Positions 42,827-54,609 of a stretch of DNA of 64,000 bases are shown one piece after another (the stretch's first letter is position 1; every line of letters begins with the position of its first letter). The stretch spans positions 13,718,308-13,782,307 of the forward strand of contig OZ023184.1 in assembly GCA_963995505.1 (NCBI GenBank), in the 5' to 3' direction. The notes under the pieces were generated by a model, which made no database searches, had not been told where the DNA came from, and saw nothing but the letters and a program-made list of their open reading frames with translations. The DNA comes from Hypericum androsaemum. Lineage: Eukaryota; Streptophyta; Magnoliopsida; Malpighiales; Hypericaceae. The translations under genes and the position numbers were made by a program.

Positions 42827-44552
42827 ATGAGGATAAGGAAAAGGAAGGTGCCACTTCCTATATCCTCCCTATCTCCAGTCCCAATCTGGACATCAGATCC
42901 CAACTTACCTTTGGTGCAACTTCAACTACACCAGAACCCACCAAGGAATCTCTCCCCTGTAGCAACCGGGGCTTCCTCCTTTGACCTCAGGCCGCCAGAT
43001 CACCCAAGTCAACCCTCCGGAGCCCGCGTTGAGGCGGTCAAGGTCAGTACTGGAGTAAGTCAACTTTAAACTAACAATTGGGTTGATCTCTTCTTATGGC
43101 GTGTAGGTTTTACCGGAGGAAGATGGGGAGAAGAGGGGTGAATTTGGAGGAGAGATGGTGATGATGAGGAGTAATGATTCCAGGTAAGAAAGGGAAGAAC
43201 CAAGGCATAATAATAACAAAAAGAAAAGATGCACATCCACACTCTTTTTTTCCCCCATGAAATAATAGTATAGCAGTAAAAACAAATTTGGAGGGCGGTA
43301 AAAAATTGAGGGGTAATTACACCCAAGTGAGAATTATTACTGTGATACAACCACATCCAATCTGATGTTAGGCAAAAAATGCTTTGGCTCTCTAGACCCC
43401 TTTAGTTGTTGCGCTTTAGAAATGGGATCTTCTATATTACATGTGCTGGTCCCCATTTGCGCAACTCTAGCTCTAGCCTTTTCTTTACCATTAGAAGAGA
43501 AACCGTTACTAACTTTAGCTGCTTGTTTCTGAATTTTCTTTCCCTTTTTTTAGGGAAAATTTTCTTTCCTGTTGATCTGTGCGTAATTGGTGCATGTGAT
43601 TGGTCTATCTCCTCTTGTGGGTCTGGCTTTGGCTTTTTTTTTTAATCTTTGTATTAAGAGTCGAGCACTTTAAGACACGACTGTCTCAAAGGTGTATTAT
43701 CACTTGGCTGTGGTTTGGTTGTAGGGTGGGGAGTGAGCAGCTCGGTGCAGAAGTAGAATGTACGGTTCCAAAGCAGCCTGGTTCCTCCCGTGATAAAGGT
43801 AACCAATATGTATTGTATTATATTGGATGGCAGTTGATTAATTGAAGCAAGTGGTGAAACTGATTTGATTTGTTGCACTTGGCATTGATTTTGTTCGCAA
43901 TTAAGCAGCTGGAGGGAGGTGGTTCGAAGGAGAGAAGGCGTTTCCACTTAAGAAGAGAAGAGGGAACGTCGAGAGGAGATCATCATCTGATCATGAGAAG
44001 GATAAGAAGATGATGAGCAAGGCCAACAACATGTGCGAGTCGCAAAATGGTAAAGGCGTCAAGGACGGAGATGAAGAAGTGATAGGATTAGCCATGGATG
44101 GTGCTAGTTGTGGTGGTGGTGCAAGAAAGAAGGGGAGAGGTGGTGCAATTTTGGAAGGGTCAAGGTGCAGCCGGGTCAACGGGAGAGGGTGGAGGTGTTG
44201 CCAACAAACCCTCGTGGGCTACTCTCTCTGCGAGCACCATTTGGGTAAAGGGAGGCTAAGAAGCATGAGCAATGTTAGCAGGAACAACCGTTCTAAGGCC
44301 GGTAAGATGCTCTCGAGTTTGAGTCTTGAAAGCTTGTTAGTGTCACCGGATGAGGACCAAGACACGAAGGCTAATGAAGTGCAACGCCGTGGTGGTGTCA
44401 ATGATGAAGCGGAGATGGTGGAAGATGAGAAGAAGCCGGCGATTATGGTGAGGAGGAAGACGGGGAAGCTCGGGATGTTCAAAGCTCGGTCGTTAAGCAG
44501 CTTGCTGGGTCTTGCAAATGAAGCCATTTCGATGGCTGAGAATGAGACTTAA
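42827..44552 (+). CDS. WRC-domain protein, four exons (copy 1)
   Basis: Proposed exons: 42827-43054 (or ending 43042 at an alternative GT), 43107-43183, 43725-43798 and 43909-44552, all with GT-AG introns and consistent phases, giving 340 residues (336 with the shorter exon 1). The start MRIRKRKVPLPISSLSPVP is conserved in both copies. Exon 4 opens with GGRWFEGEKAFPLKKRRG, a likely basic nuclear signal. Residues 213-237 form the WRC motif exactly: Cys213, nine residues, Cys223, ten residues, Cys234, two residues, His237 (GRGWRCCQQTLVGYSLCEHH). WRC modules bind DNA and occur in plant nuclear regulators such as growth-regulating factors; this protein lacks a QLQ domain, so it is a WRC-only protein. 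The C-terminus (ARSLSSLLGLANEAISM) is conserved in the paralogue. Confidence 0.88.
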
Positions 44553-44758
44553 AACATTTGGACGTTGCGACATTGGTGATTAATGTATAGTTTTGTGTGA
44601 GGTATAATGTGAACGTTCGTTTCGGTGTTCGGGTTTTACACATTGGTGCAACTATTTTTGTGTGTGTATAAGGTTTTGTGGTGGGGAACTATAATAACCC
44701 ATAGGTTTCTTGGTAAAGTGGTTTTCTAAATTATACTGTTAAGTTAAATAATGCATAT

Positions 44759-46050
44759 TTTTTTTAGAAAAGTGGCACGAGTCTTATATTATAAAAAACA
44801 GATTACAAAATAGGAATAGAAAAACATAAACAAAGCAACGAGATATTGAAGCAGTACACGAAACTACTCCGAGAAGAGACAGAGAGACATGGGTGGAGAC
44901 GAAGGGCGGACGATAGGCTACGAGAGCCGAACGTCCAAGGCAAAAGCTGCCGAGACAAGCTACGGCTAATAACCACGAGGTCGCATCAAAGACACAACAT
45001 CGTGGGCATTTGAATGCATACAAGATGCACGCAAATAAATGCCAAGATCGGATAAAGCCAATCAAGACAAGGCTATCCACCTGTTCCAAATGGAAAAATT
45101 TCGAGTATCGAACAGATCTCAAATCGAACCAAGGTCGATTCGAGCAAAAGCAGAACCAGACGAAGTCACGAAATACATGTGACTCGTGAGCAAAAGCAAC
45201 AACAAAGAGAGAAACAAAAGACAAAGGCAACAAGAACCGGACAGAAATAATAAAGCAAAAAATAAAACTATCTAATCGAGGGAGAGGTTGTCGACGACCA
45301 GCCCTCCCGGAGTTCACCGGCTGCCACAAACCAGCTTAGCTAGAGTCACGAGCTGACAAAAAAAGTAAAGGAGAAGGACGATGAGGCTCAAGGCAGACCC
45401 GAAGAGGAGATGCGGCTAGAGGCAAACGACTTCAAGTTAGGCGACAGATGGCAGAACGTCGAGCAGCAGCAACGGGGAGCTACGGACAGCTGACGACTGA
45501 GACGGAATCGGCAGAACAGAGACGGTGGAATGGCGGACGATGATGAGCTGGGAGCCGACGAGATGGTAATGATGAGGACAGAAGACCGGTGAGGCAGCGA
45601 CGGAAGTGACTTGACGGGGCGAGTGGGCTGAGCGGCGACCAAGGAGGGCGAGCGGGCACGGCAAGCGGGCAGCGGGTACAGCTAGCGGGCGGCGGGACGG
45701 CGGGATCGGTAAACGACCGACAAGGAGTACCAAGGATTGAGCGACCGGCGAGCAGGTGACCAGGAAGGGCTAGCGAACGGCAGAATCGGTGAGCAGAGGG
45801 CGGGGATGGCGGGATCGGAGAGTGACCGGCGAGTGGACGGCAAAAAAGGTGAGCGACCGACGACGGTGATGGGATCGGAAGCTACCGGAGGAGAAGCAGC
45901 AACCGAAAGCAAGCTCCACGAAGGAGGAGGAAGGCTCCATGAAGGAGGAGGAAAGCTCCACGGAAAAATATCTAGATATTTTTTTTGGGGAGAGAGTACC
46001 ACTTTTTTTTTGGAAGAGAGAGAAAACCAACTATTATTATGTCATCACCA
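44759..46050 (-). mobile_element. Non-LTR-type retro-insertion with 16-bp target duplication
   Basis: Flanked by GTTAAATAATGCATAT (44743-44758) and GTTAAATAATGTATAT (46051-46066), one mismatch. The plus strand starts with a T-run, that is, a poly(A) tail on the minus strand. Copy 2 of the duplication (about 60470) is uninterrupted. These are the marks of target-primed reverse transcription. The content has no reverse transcriptase. A 181-codon minus-strand frame (44784-45329), Phe/Cys/Ser-rich, resembles a 3' UTR more than a protein. It could be a SINE-like or non-autonomous LINE-mobilised element, or a retrocopied transcript. Confidence 0.78.
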
Positions 46051-46739
46051 GTTAAATAATGTATATTGTGCTTGAGTATATATTATATTTTTATTATCGA
46101 AACTTCTTAGTATATAGAAATGTACTATGTCAACTTATTAAAGTTTAAATTGAGTAAAATATTTGAATGATAATTCAACTATTTGATAAGTTTTTAACAT
46201 TATTGAGTTGTCAATATTATAACTCAATTTTTTTGATTAATCTAAACTATCTCATTTATTAATTAATCTAATTAATTGTGATATTATAATTATTATGTGT
46301 AAAAAAAGTTGTTCTATGTTGTGAGAGTCACTCTTAATTACATAGCAACTTCGTATCGTTGTCGATACGAGGGTTAGATGTTATCTTGGGGGTAGTTGTA
46401 TTCAAGGATGGGATATTATGTAGCCTGTTCGCCTTAGTGTTGTACTTGGAGACAGTTTGTTCGGAGTAATAATGCATCACACCTTTACCTCTAATAAAAA
46501 GTCATTACATAGCCCAATTATATTCAATTCTGAAATTTTTTCGTCACTCATAAATTATAAGAGTTCAAACCACAAAGTCGTATCCAGAATAAAATTAAAT
46601 TAAAAAGATTGGCGGAAGTTTAGTCTGAGTTTCTTTTTTAAATGTAGTTTAATTTGAGCCTTTTTTTTAAGAAGGTGTTTAATTTGAGCTTTGGTAGTGC
46701 AGTTTGTGTCTGGCGTTAATGGGTACTTGTTACTATTTA

Positions 46740-47783
46740 GGGTAAATACTGTATCACTGCTCTTGTTTGACTTAATCGACGATTTAGTCTTTCTAGTTTC
46801 GAAAAATATTATGACATCCCCTTCTTTGATTTTATTATACGTTCGGGTTCCTAGCTCACATTAGCAACTTTTTTTTTCATTTTTGTTATTGAAATGACTA
46901 AAATACCCTTTTAAAAAAATTTCAGCTCTTTCCTCTTCCTTCGACCCTCTCGCCGAAAACACCACCAAACATCAATGGCGGAATAGGTTAGGGGTATGGC
47001 TTCACTACCCCGACGACGGCACCGACGATCTCTTCGTCCACTAGTCCTCCATCGTCTCCGACTGCAACCAATCCTCTATAGTCTCCGACTGCAACCATTC
47101 CTGGCGGCGCTCTGGCTTGCGATTAGGTTCCTTTGGAGGCCGAGGCCAGTGCCTTAGTCCTTGCGGCGCACCTATTCTCCCCCAAGCCAACCCCCGACGC
47201 ATTTTATCAGCCAAGACTGTTTGAAGGAACCTGGGCTCTGTCCCATCTCCCAACCCCCTTCTTCTCCCTCGTACATCGTAGAGAAATCCTTTGAAGGAAC
47301 CTGGGCTCTGTCCCCGACGCAGCACCTCATCGGCAGCGAGTTTCGAACAGAAGCCATCTCTGACCTTCTTCCTTCTAAGCACCAGCATCGAGTTCTCCGA
47401 TGAGGACTCCACTCCCTCATCAGAAGTTCAACCTTGCAAGTGTTGTGGAGAAGCGGGAGGTGTCCCCGTCGGCCCTAAGCGTCGTCTCTTCTGATTCAAG
47501 GATATGGATGGCGGCGAGTTATCTTCTGGGTTGAATCAGAATGAAATTGTTTGGCCGGCGGCGAGAAGGGATTCGATCCGAGGAAGGATATGGACTTTTT
47601 TTAATGTTTGAGGGTATTTTGGTTATTTTAGTAACAAAAATGAAAAAAAAGAGCTATTAACGTCAGCCAGGGACCTGAACGTATAATAAAATCAAACGGT
47701 AGGGACGTGAGAATATTTTTCAAAACTAGAAGGACTAATTCATCGATTAAGTCAAATAAGAGAGGTGCTATAGTAATTTACCC
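46740..47783. mobile_element. Pack-MULE with 9-bp target duplication, cold-shock fragment
   Basis: Starts GGGTAAATACTG and ends with the inverted GTAATTTACCC. Inverted ends extend over about 180 bp (TTTGATTTTATTATACGTTC). Perfect 9-bp duplications TACTATTTA lie at 46731-46739 and 47784-47792. Copy 2 at about 61163 is uninterrupted. Related to the element at 39546-40680 by its end sequences. Confidence 0.9.
46991..47080 (+). pseudogene. Probable captured cold-shock-domain fragment
   Basis: One frame reads YPDDGTDDLFVH, stop, SSIVSD, very like the PDDGTDDLFVHQSSI RNA-binding strand of plant cold-shock/glycine-rich RNA-binding proteins. The preceding GFGFI-type motif is only recovered in another frame (GYGFTT). 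It is short and broken. The remaining GC-rich interior to 47500 is unrecognised. Confidence 0.5.
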
Positions 47784-47930
47784 TACTATTTATCTTCTGG
47801 CCAATATGGTAGAGCTGGATTGCGTTGGCTGCTTCTTCGGTTAGTGGGGTTTATGGTTTAGTGGTACGTAGCTCTTTGGAAACAAACAAACTAATCGGAA
47901 ATTCCTAAATGTACTATAAAAAAAGTTAAA

Positions 47931-50900
47931 GACAGTTTAGTATCTTGTATTATTGGATATAGACATTTTGCACTCCGTGTTATTAAAACACCCAAAAAAG
48001 ACCCCATATTTATCTCCGGCCATATTCCGGCGACCGGAGACAAAAACCGGTGAATCACCTTCCTCCCCCTAATATAATATTCCCTCCCTAATAAGCCCCT
48101 AGTAGCAGACAGATTAGATTAGAGTAGAGAATGAGTAATGGCAGAAATATGTAATTGTAGTTGATGGGTGGATTGTTTTCATCGTCATCATCAAGACGCA
48201 GCAGCAAACGCCATAATACCAATCAGATTAGATTAAGTGTCTTATTTCGATCATGAATGTTCAAAAGTAACTCAGTGTCTGATAAAAAAAAATTGTCTCG
48301 TAGAATAAACCACTGTTTTGTTGGGATTTCGATCCGATTAATAAGTAGAGCCTTATGTGTTTGAGATGGCTGTGAACCGTTTTAAAATCTCTCTAAAGTG
48401 ATATTATTAGAACCGGAGAAAAATATCATTTTAAAGAGGTTATTACATAAGAGAGATTTATATTTTTTTCTCCAAAAATATTAAACTTGAGTTTTTGAAC
48501 AATAAATATGAAAATGCCAAAATTTTGGCTTGTAGCGTTATTCAAATATTTTACACCATTGAAATATATTCTTACAACAAGATCGCATCACAAGGACCAT
48601 TTGAAGACTATTGACAAGATCAATGATGATGTAAAATTTATTGAACAAATAAATATAACACAAACTAATATCTTAATTTTTTTGAATTGTAAAGTATGTA
48701 AAAATATATGTATTTATTAAAAAATATTACTTTATACGAAAATTTGGATCAGAATTTAGCACTAAATTTTTTTGAAAAAATATTAGTTATTACGATAGAG
48801 GGGTTATTAGATTTTAACACTGGTCCCAAATCGGAACCGAAACTTTTTATCAATTTAGATAAGTTATCACTTTAGAGAAAATCATTTTACTGTAAAGAGG
48901 AACTTATGGCTGTTAAGTAATTATTCTTGTTGTTAGCTGCGCCTGAGACGTTTAGTGCACTAATTGTATTGAGCTACATGGCGCCGGCGTTGCCATATTC
49001 ATTTCTTTGGAGTGTGATAAATTCGTCTCGGGTAAGATACATTTTACATTCAAGTTTCATAAATAAAAAATTAAGTAATCCTTTTAATATATTCAACTAT
49101 GGATACCTTAGATTAAGAGAATAAATTGTTACAACCATTTAATGTGACATGATGGATACTTGCGGAGATGGATACCACTCCACAAGTTTATGTGCTGGCC
49201 TAGCTGGCTGGATGCCCCTTTGACATAATAAAGATAGGGAATCTTAATATATATATTTAAATTATTTCTCCTACGCCTTAGGGGAAAATATATTCACAAT
49301 ACTGAATTGGATCACTACCACCATGCAAATTTTGTGGACTGCATTAGGCTAGTGCTTCATTTGATGAACGAAATTGTTTAAAGTAGACTGACTAATTAGA
49401 AAGAATGAAGCGTAGATGGATCGATAGGGAAACCGTACGTGAGATTTTCCCATGGGCTTTATACGTTTTTTTTAATTACAAATTTTTTTTAAACAGCTAA
49501 CAACGTACAATATTTTATAAAATGGATAATATTATTTAAAATTACAAGGGAAACGACTGCCACATGGCGGTGACCGAGATTTTTTTTAATAAGAGAGACG
49601 ACTTGTTAGCAAGTCTATTTCCCTTAAGGCCGTAATTTCTCATATTATTTCTTTGTTAGTGAAATAATCAGATATTTCTGATAGTATAAAATTTGGATTC
49701 AAATAATCTAAATAGTCGTAGTTAGCGACAGGGAGGAGACTTGCGGAGAGTTTTTTGTGTTTTTATTTTTGGCTTAGTCTTGCACGCGGCATGAATTTAA
49801 GAAACATTTGTAACCGAAAAAGATAAAATGAAAAGACTTTATTATTTCAGGTTTCGAGTAAAACTTCTATCTTCTTTGTAAAAATTGCCTCTATATTTTC
49901 AGCTTTCACGAAAATTTTCAACATGGATATTGTTAAATACTCGGCGCAAAAATAGTAAGAGCAAGCATCTTTAAAGGGTAGGAGATGGCAACCATATTTT
50001 TACTTTATACATAGCTGGCTGACAAAAGAGTACGCCATCCCAGCCCACACCAGATGGCTCACAAGGTTACCAATTTTGTAACCAATATTAAATATACAAT
50101 ATGGTCACATTAGCATTATATTTGTATTCGTTAAGGCTGCACGTTAGGTCCAGCCAGCTTACAAGTTCACTGCCATGGTAGGGGGAAATTGTACAGGTGA
50201 GAGGCTTCTCATGAGCGCCAGGCTGGATGCGTGAAAATTTACTAGTGCAATATTGATTTTTTTAATCTTTGATATTCATAGTGAAGTATTATCGGACCCT
50301 ATCTAGGAACGACTAAAACTCCAAAAGTGAAATAAGTCCATTGGACCAACTTGGACCAAAACTCTTTGAAATATGTTAATTACCATGATGATTCAACTGG
50401 CATGGCATGGCATGTCAATCATTTGACGATTGATTTAACTTTGGAGGCAATGGACCCTCTTTCTTCCTGCTCCACAAGCCATGTAATATGGAAGATTGCC
50501 CATGTTCCACGAGCAACTTTCCCTTTGTGTACCTTTTTTTTAAGTATTCTCCTAGTCAATTAATCAAGATTCATATTGAAAAGTTCTTCGAGTAGTGTGA
50601 ATTAGGACAGGTTCAAAAAACAATACATTATCCGATAAAAATCAATTTGTAAGAAAATTGAGTGATCAAGGGTTCAAACCCTTACGCGGTGTAAAAAAAA
50701 TAACCTTTCAAAAAAATGAATGATCAATAAACTTTTTGATATAACTCATCAGTTCATCCTTTCAGAAATTTGCATGTTAATTCGTATTGGAGAGTTCTTC
50801 AAGTAGTGTAAATTGGAGATTGTGACAGAGATACCAGACATACGTAGTTCAATTATACGTATATTACAAGGTATACATGACATGCTAACGTCTCCCTCTG

Positions 50901-51580
50901 TTGTCATAAACCAAGTGGGAGAGCTAATTAACTCCTAAAGACAACCTTCTATTTATAGGAGACACATAACGGTTAAGCCAAAGAGAGACAAATCTTAATA
51001 TTTTAATGCTACATATTTAGATATATTTTAGAGAAAACACTCAAAAATTATTTATAGTTTGTCATAATGTACTCGGAAGTTCAGTATAAATTGATTTAGT
51101 CGTCTAGATTGAAAATTTGTAATTTGAAGTCTCAGTTGTTAATTATGATACAAATTTCAGGGGATGTTTGATCAAGGTAAGCTAAGCGAATGTGGTTATT
51201 GGATTGATTAATGATGTATAGGGGTTGAAGTGGGGAAGGGAGCTGTTTTTGAGACGTTTAGAAGAGAATTGAGCACAACACGTGGAAGGTAAGCAGCACA
51301 ATTGGACAAGTCTTGCCCCTCGTAATGAAGAGGGATTGATTTCTGTGGCTGCTGGTCTGCAGATTTTGTGCTACTTATACAATATCCGGAAGAGTCCTTT
51401 ACTGACCTCTACTGGCCTCATTTCTCTCTTGTTCGATAACTTAACATATACTCGACTAATCGATATTTGAATTGAGATGAAATACAATAATATTACAAGG
51501 CCTTCCGGATCAAGTTTTGATAAAAATAACGGCTACGACTTTTTAGGGGAAAATTCTATACTCTAGGGGTAGTTTATAAA
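47931..51580. other. AT-rich intergenic DNA
   Basis: No convincing gene. A short exon-like frame ends in a GTAAGA donor near 49031 (LLAAPETFSALIVLSYMAPA...), not recognised. A Pol III B-box-like GGGTTCAAACCC near 50667, followed by an A-run, may be a decayed SINE, but no A box or target duplication is clear. Confidence 0.4.
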
Positions 51581-51715
51581 TATTATATAAATTCCAAACC
51601 CAAAACCTACAGAACACAGCAACTCCTAACCCTAAAATCCAAATTCATATACTCCAAACTCCAAACCCTAAACCCCAAATTCTAACAACCAAACTCTCGA
51701 CCTCCAGTCGAGCAA
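51580..51715 (+). repeat. Degenerate telomere-like tract before LINE-like element
   Basis: Runs of CCAAACCCAAAACC, CTAACCCTAAAATCC and CAAACCCTAAACCCC, variants of the plant telomere unit CCCTAAA on the plus strand. Confidence 0.7.
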
Positions 51716-51734
51716 TATACTAGATCAATTGCAT

Positions 51735-52861
51735 CAACCACTAAGTCGGCCCCGACTAAGCAAGGTAAGCCTCCCGGGCTGAAATCAGGGTTCCTGGGAA
51801 AATGGGCTCTAATTTTGCTTGGTCCTACACCATCTGTGCCTGTGATTCAAGGTGATCAAGCTATTATTGACTTGGATGAGTAACAATCCGTAGTTTGTGA
51901 TTTGTTTGGAAATACAGTGTTAATTGGTCGACTTGTTATGTCTAAAAAATCAAAACCATGCTCATCATTTAGATTTTGCACTACCATAGCCAAGCTATGG
52001 ACTGTTCATGGTTGGAAGATGATTCCGCTAGGCCGTGGTTACTTCAGGTTTCAGTTCAGGTCAGAGAATGATCAAAATATTGTGTGGAATTCTATTGTTT
52101 GGAAGCTCCCCCAAGGCAAGTTACACCTGCAATCTTGGGTTCCACCTTTCACGCCCAATAAGATACACGTGACTCTAGCGAAGCTTGTTTCAGAAAACAA
52201 ATATTAAAAGCATGCATGTGCGTGGTGTGCAGATTGAGGACACCTTAGAAGCCACTCCAAGTACGGGGCAATGGACTACGAGTCCTATTGTCACAGAACC
52301 ATTGATCCTGGTTTCGCAGGTGATGGTACAGGTCTGCAAGATGCAACGAGTGTTGGCTCGAAGAGGGGTTCTAGTAAGAAAAAGTCAGGTTTGAGGCTGG
52401 GTTTTCTTGGCAAGGGAATTGTGGGCACAGACACATCTTATACTAGGGGTTCAGGGCCTTCCTCTCTGCCTCCAAAAGTTTCTTTTTCAGGTGATTTCAA
52501 AAGAGCAAGATGGCCTATTCCTTCTTCGGGGCACAGTCCTGACTTGCCTCCTATGATTCTATGTCGGGGTAAGGGTACTTTTTGTGCCCCTCCCAAGTGG
52601 GCAAAGGCCGGGTTTTCATGCCTTCCTTTGCCTTTACCATGTGAGTTTGGCAATGATGTTGAGACAATTTCAGATACAAATGATGATGCTTTGATGCCCA
52701 TGAAGACTTTTGCCGAGAAAGTAAAGTCCAATTGGGCGGATGAGATGGATTTGTGCAACAATGGTTATTCAAACATGTCAGCTCCAGACTTTTATAGTAC
52801 GCCTGCTATGAACACGCGGTCCAAGGTGAAGAACCTGGTGTTCCCAGTCGAGAAGCGATAG
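51735..52861 (+). pseudogene. DUF4283-type LINE ORF1 relic
   Basis: The first part reads SGFLGKWALILLGPTPSV, a TAA near 51881, then LIGRLVMSKKSKPC, IAKLWTVHGWKMIPLGRGYF and RFQFRSENDQNIVW. The WxxxxxxxxPLGRGYFxFxF pattern is DUF4283, the RNA-binding-like ORF1 domain of plant LINEs. The frame ends after LAKLVSENKY (52207), a deletion follows, and a second frame (52271-52861) supplies a Ser/Pro-rich tail ending NTRSKVKNLVFPVEKR. No zinc knuckle is seen. Confidence 0.72.
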
Positions 52862-53052
52862 TTACTAGTTTAGGCAGCATCCACTCTTGACTACCCAACT
52901 TGTGGGTTAGCTTGGGTGGAGTTGCTTACTATGGCAGCGGGTTTAGTTGCCCGTTTCGGCCTTGGAATTGTTAGGTCTTTAGTTTTTCTTTGTCTCTTTC
53001 CTCACCCCTGCTGTATTTTCTCTTTTTTATCAATAAAGTTTAATCATTTAGT
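51735..53052 (+). mobile_element. LINE-like element reduced to ORF1 and 3' end
   Basis: Begins with a frame encoding a DUF4283-type ORF1, ends in a 3' region (52862-53052) with AATAAAGTTTAATC and an A-run, then passes directly into telomere-like repeats. No endonuclease or reverse transcriptase ORF2 lies between ORF1 and the 3' end, so it is non-autonomous or internally deleted. The 3' region is clearly related to 62550-62785. Confidence 0.7.
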
Positions 53053-53059
53053 GAAAAAA

Positions 53060-53300
53060 CTACAAACCCAAAACCCAAAATCCAAAACTCAAAACCCTAA
53101 CCCCCAAGCTCTAACCCCCAAACCCCCAAACCTTAACCCCCAAACCCTAACCCCAAACTCCAAACCCTAACCCCAAATCCTAAATTCTTAACCCTAACTC
53201 TCAAACCCTAAACTCCAAACTCTAACCCTAAAATCTTAAGCCATAACTCCCAAACTCCAACCCCCAAATCCTAAACTCGAAACCCTAACCCTAAACTCTT
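53060..53300 (+). repeat. Degenerate telomere-like tract at LINE 3' end
   Basis: About 240 bp of CCCTAAA variants (CAAAACCCTAACCCCC, CCAAACCCTAACCCC, AACCCTAAACTCC), starting immediately after the LINE-like A-run. Confidence 0.85.
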
Positions 53301-53399
53301 TGCTAGTCCAGAATAGAAGAAATCTACTTCGTTTGGCAAGTCTGAAGGAGAGGGAAGATGTAATGACCTGGGGGACTGGTACCTCTCCCAGACACACTA

Positions 53400-54609
53400 C
53401 AAAGGAATTGAGCTTGGCGTCTTCCCTCCAATCTCTATCGAACCCTAACTAGTAAGTCCACTCCGCAACCTCGAATTACTTTTTCGCTGGACCTTCTTGC
53501 CTCAAACCAATGCTACGTACCATAGCATACAAAGGGTAACCTTTTGTTCCACCAAATAAAATCCTCGACATGCCACGAATTCCACCATTCGGCCTTGAGT
53601 GAGATACCCGATTCGTCCGTGGTGCTACCAACGGCTTCACATTCTCTATGTAAAACTTACCCAACACATTTGACATGCACGTGCCTTTAGACAACCATAG
53701 CAGGAACTAGTTAACTTTGTCTTTGCGAATCCCAACTCCATTTAAAGCATTCATGTCAAGCCTTCACTCCATCATACAATAGTGTTCCCCCTCTCCATCA
53801 GAACACAACGAGGTAACTCCACCTACAACTGTGTTCCTCACTTACCTGTAGGTGTTCCTAGCATCGCTTTCATCCTTCAACACCACCACAGTATCCTTCT
53901 CCACCTCTATTAGCCCGGCTACAATCTTATAGCTATACCTACTATAATCTGAGGCTCCTAATGAGATCAAATTCTTCTCCAACTTCGGAACATGCCTAAC
54001 CCAACACGACAAAGATTTAGACATATACCTTGCCTCCGATTTCTTCCATACCTCAGCTGATGACTCCTCATCTATGACGTGATACATCACATCATTTGCC
54101 AAGCACAAGCAAATTCTTGCCACCGCCTTGGCTCCCATCTCCTTCCACTCTTGCTCCATCTTCTCAGCAATCTTCTCCGAGAGCGCGATGACTATCCCTT
54201 GTTGCACGATGAGATCCTTGACACGCCTTTGCCATAACCCAAAATTTGATAAGCCATCGAATTTCACAAGAGCAAACTTCACGCCATGATCTGACATCCT
54301 CCAACCTTAGCTCTTGATACCACTTGTTAGGAATTTAGCAACTTCGAGAATAATACGCACAAAGAATACGGACACAAGAGATTACGTGGTTCGGCCTAAT
54401 GCCTACGTCCACGGGAAGAAATGAGAACTTTTATTGATGATACCGTGTCACAAAGCCTTACAAAATCCTTGGGTAACATGCCTTTATATAGAGGCTTGTA
54501 CATCAAGTAAACTACCTAGGTCGAATTAGGAGTTCAAAACAAGAGCCTGAACTAAACTGAAAATAAGCCTACAAAATATTTTCTCTTCAATTTCTCGACA
54601 TCTCCAATA
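53400..54609 (-). mobile_element. Truncated Copia-type LTR element (copy 3)
   Basis: The 5' LTR (54325-54609, minus orientation) matches the family at 20058 and 24291, next to a primer site reading TGGTATCAAGAGC on the minus strand. The interior runs down to about 53405, where homology stops; the 3' LTR is missing. The LTR's outer edge abuts the left end of segmental-duplication copy 2, so this element may have been involved in forming, or was cut by, that junction. Confidence 0.82.
53842..54297 (-). pseudogene. Copia gag relic of copy 3
   Basis: A 151-codon open frame starting MSDHGVKFALVKFDGLSNFG, then LWQRRVKDLIVQQG, CLANDVMYHVIDEE and SAEVWKKSEARYMSKSL, the standard Copia gag (UBN2) order. 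It then jumps to a pre-integrase piece (LISLGASDYSRYSYK). It keeps more gag than copies 1 and 2, which lack the YHVxDEE segment, so it is closer to the parent element. Confidence 0.82.

Larger units (their letters stand above)
37453..47930 (+). repeat. Segmental duplication, copy 1
   Basis: Direct duplicate of 54610-61320 carrying a WRC-domain gene. Homologous stretches: 37453-38020, 39481-39545, 40681-41004, 41788-43450, 43690-44758, 46051-46739 and 47784-47930. Every gap corresponds to a transposon present in one copy only. The left edge in copy 2 coincides with the end of a truncated LTR element. Confidence 0.88.

Noticed and set aside
44784..45329. 181-codon minus-strand frame
   Set aside because: It lies inside a retro-insertion, Phe/Cys/Ser-biased, with no recognisable motif; more likely non-coding.
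50600..50705. Second SINE or tRNA with B box GGGTTCAAACCC
   Set aside because: No matching A box, cloverleaf or target duplication could be found.
51580..53300. True telomere or chromosome end
   Set aside because: Repeats are degenerate, short, and embedded between ordinary sequence on both sides.
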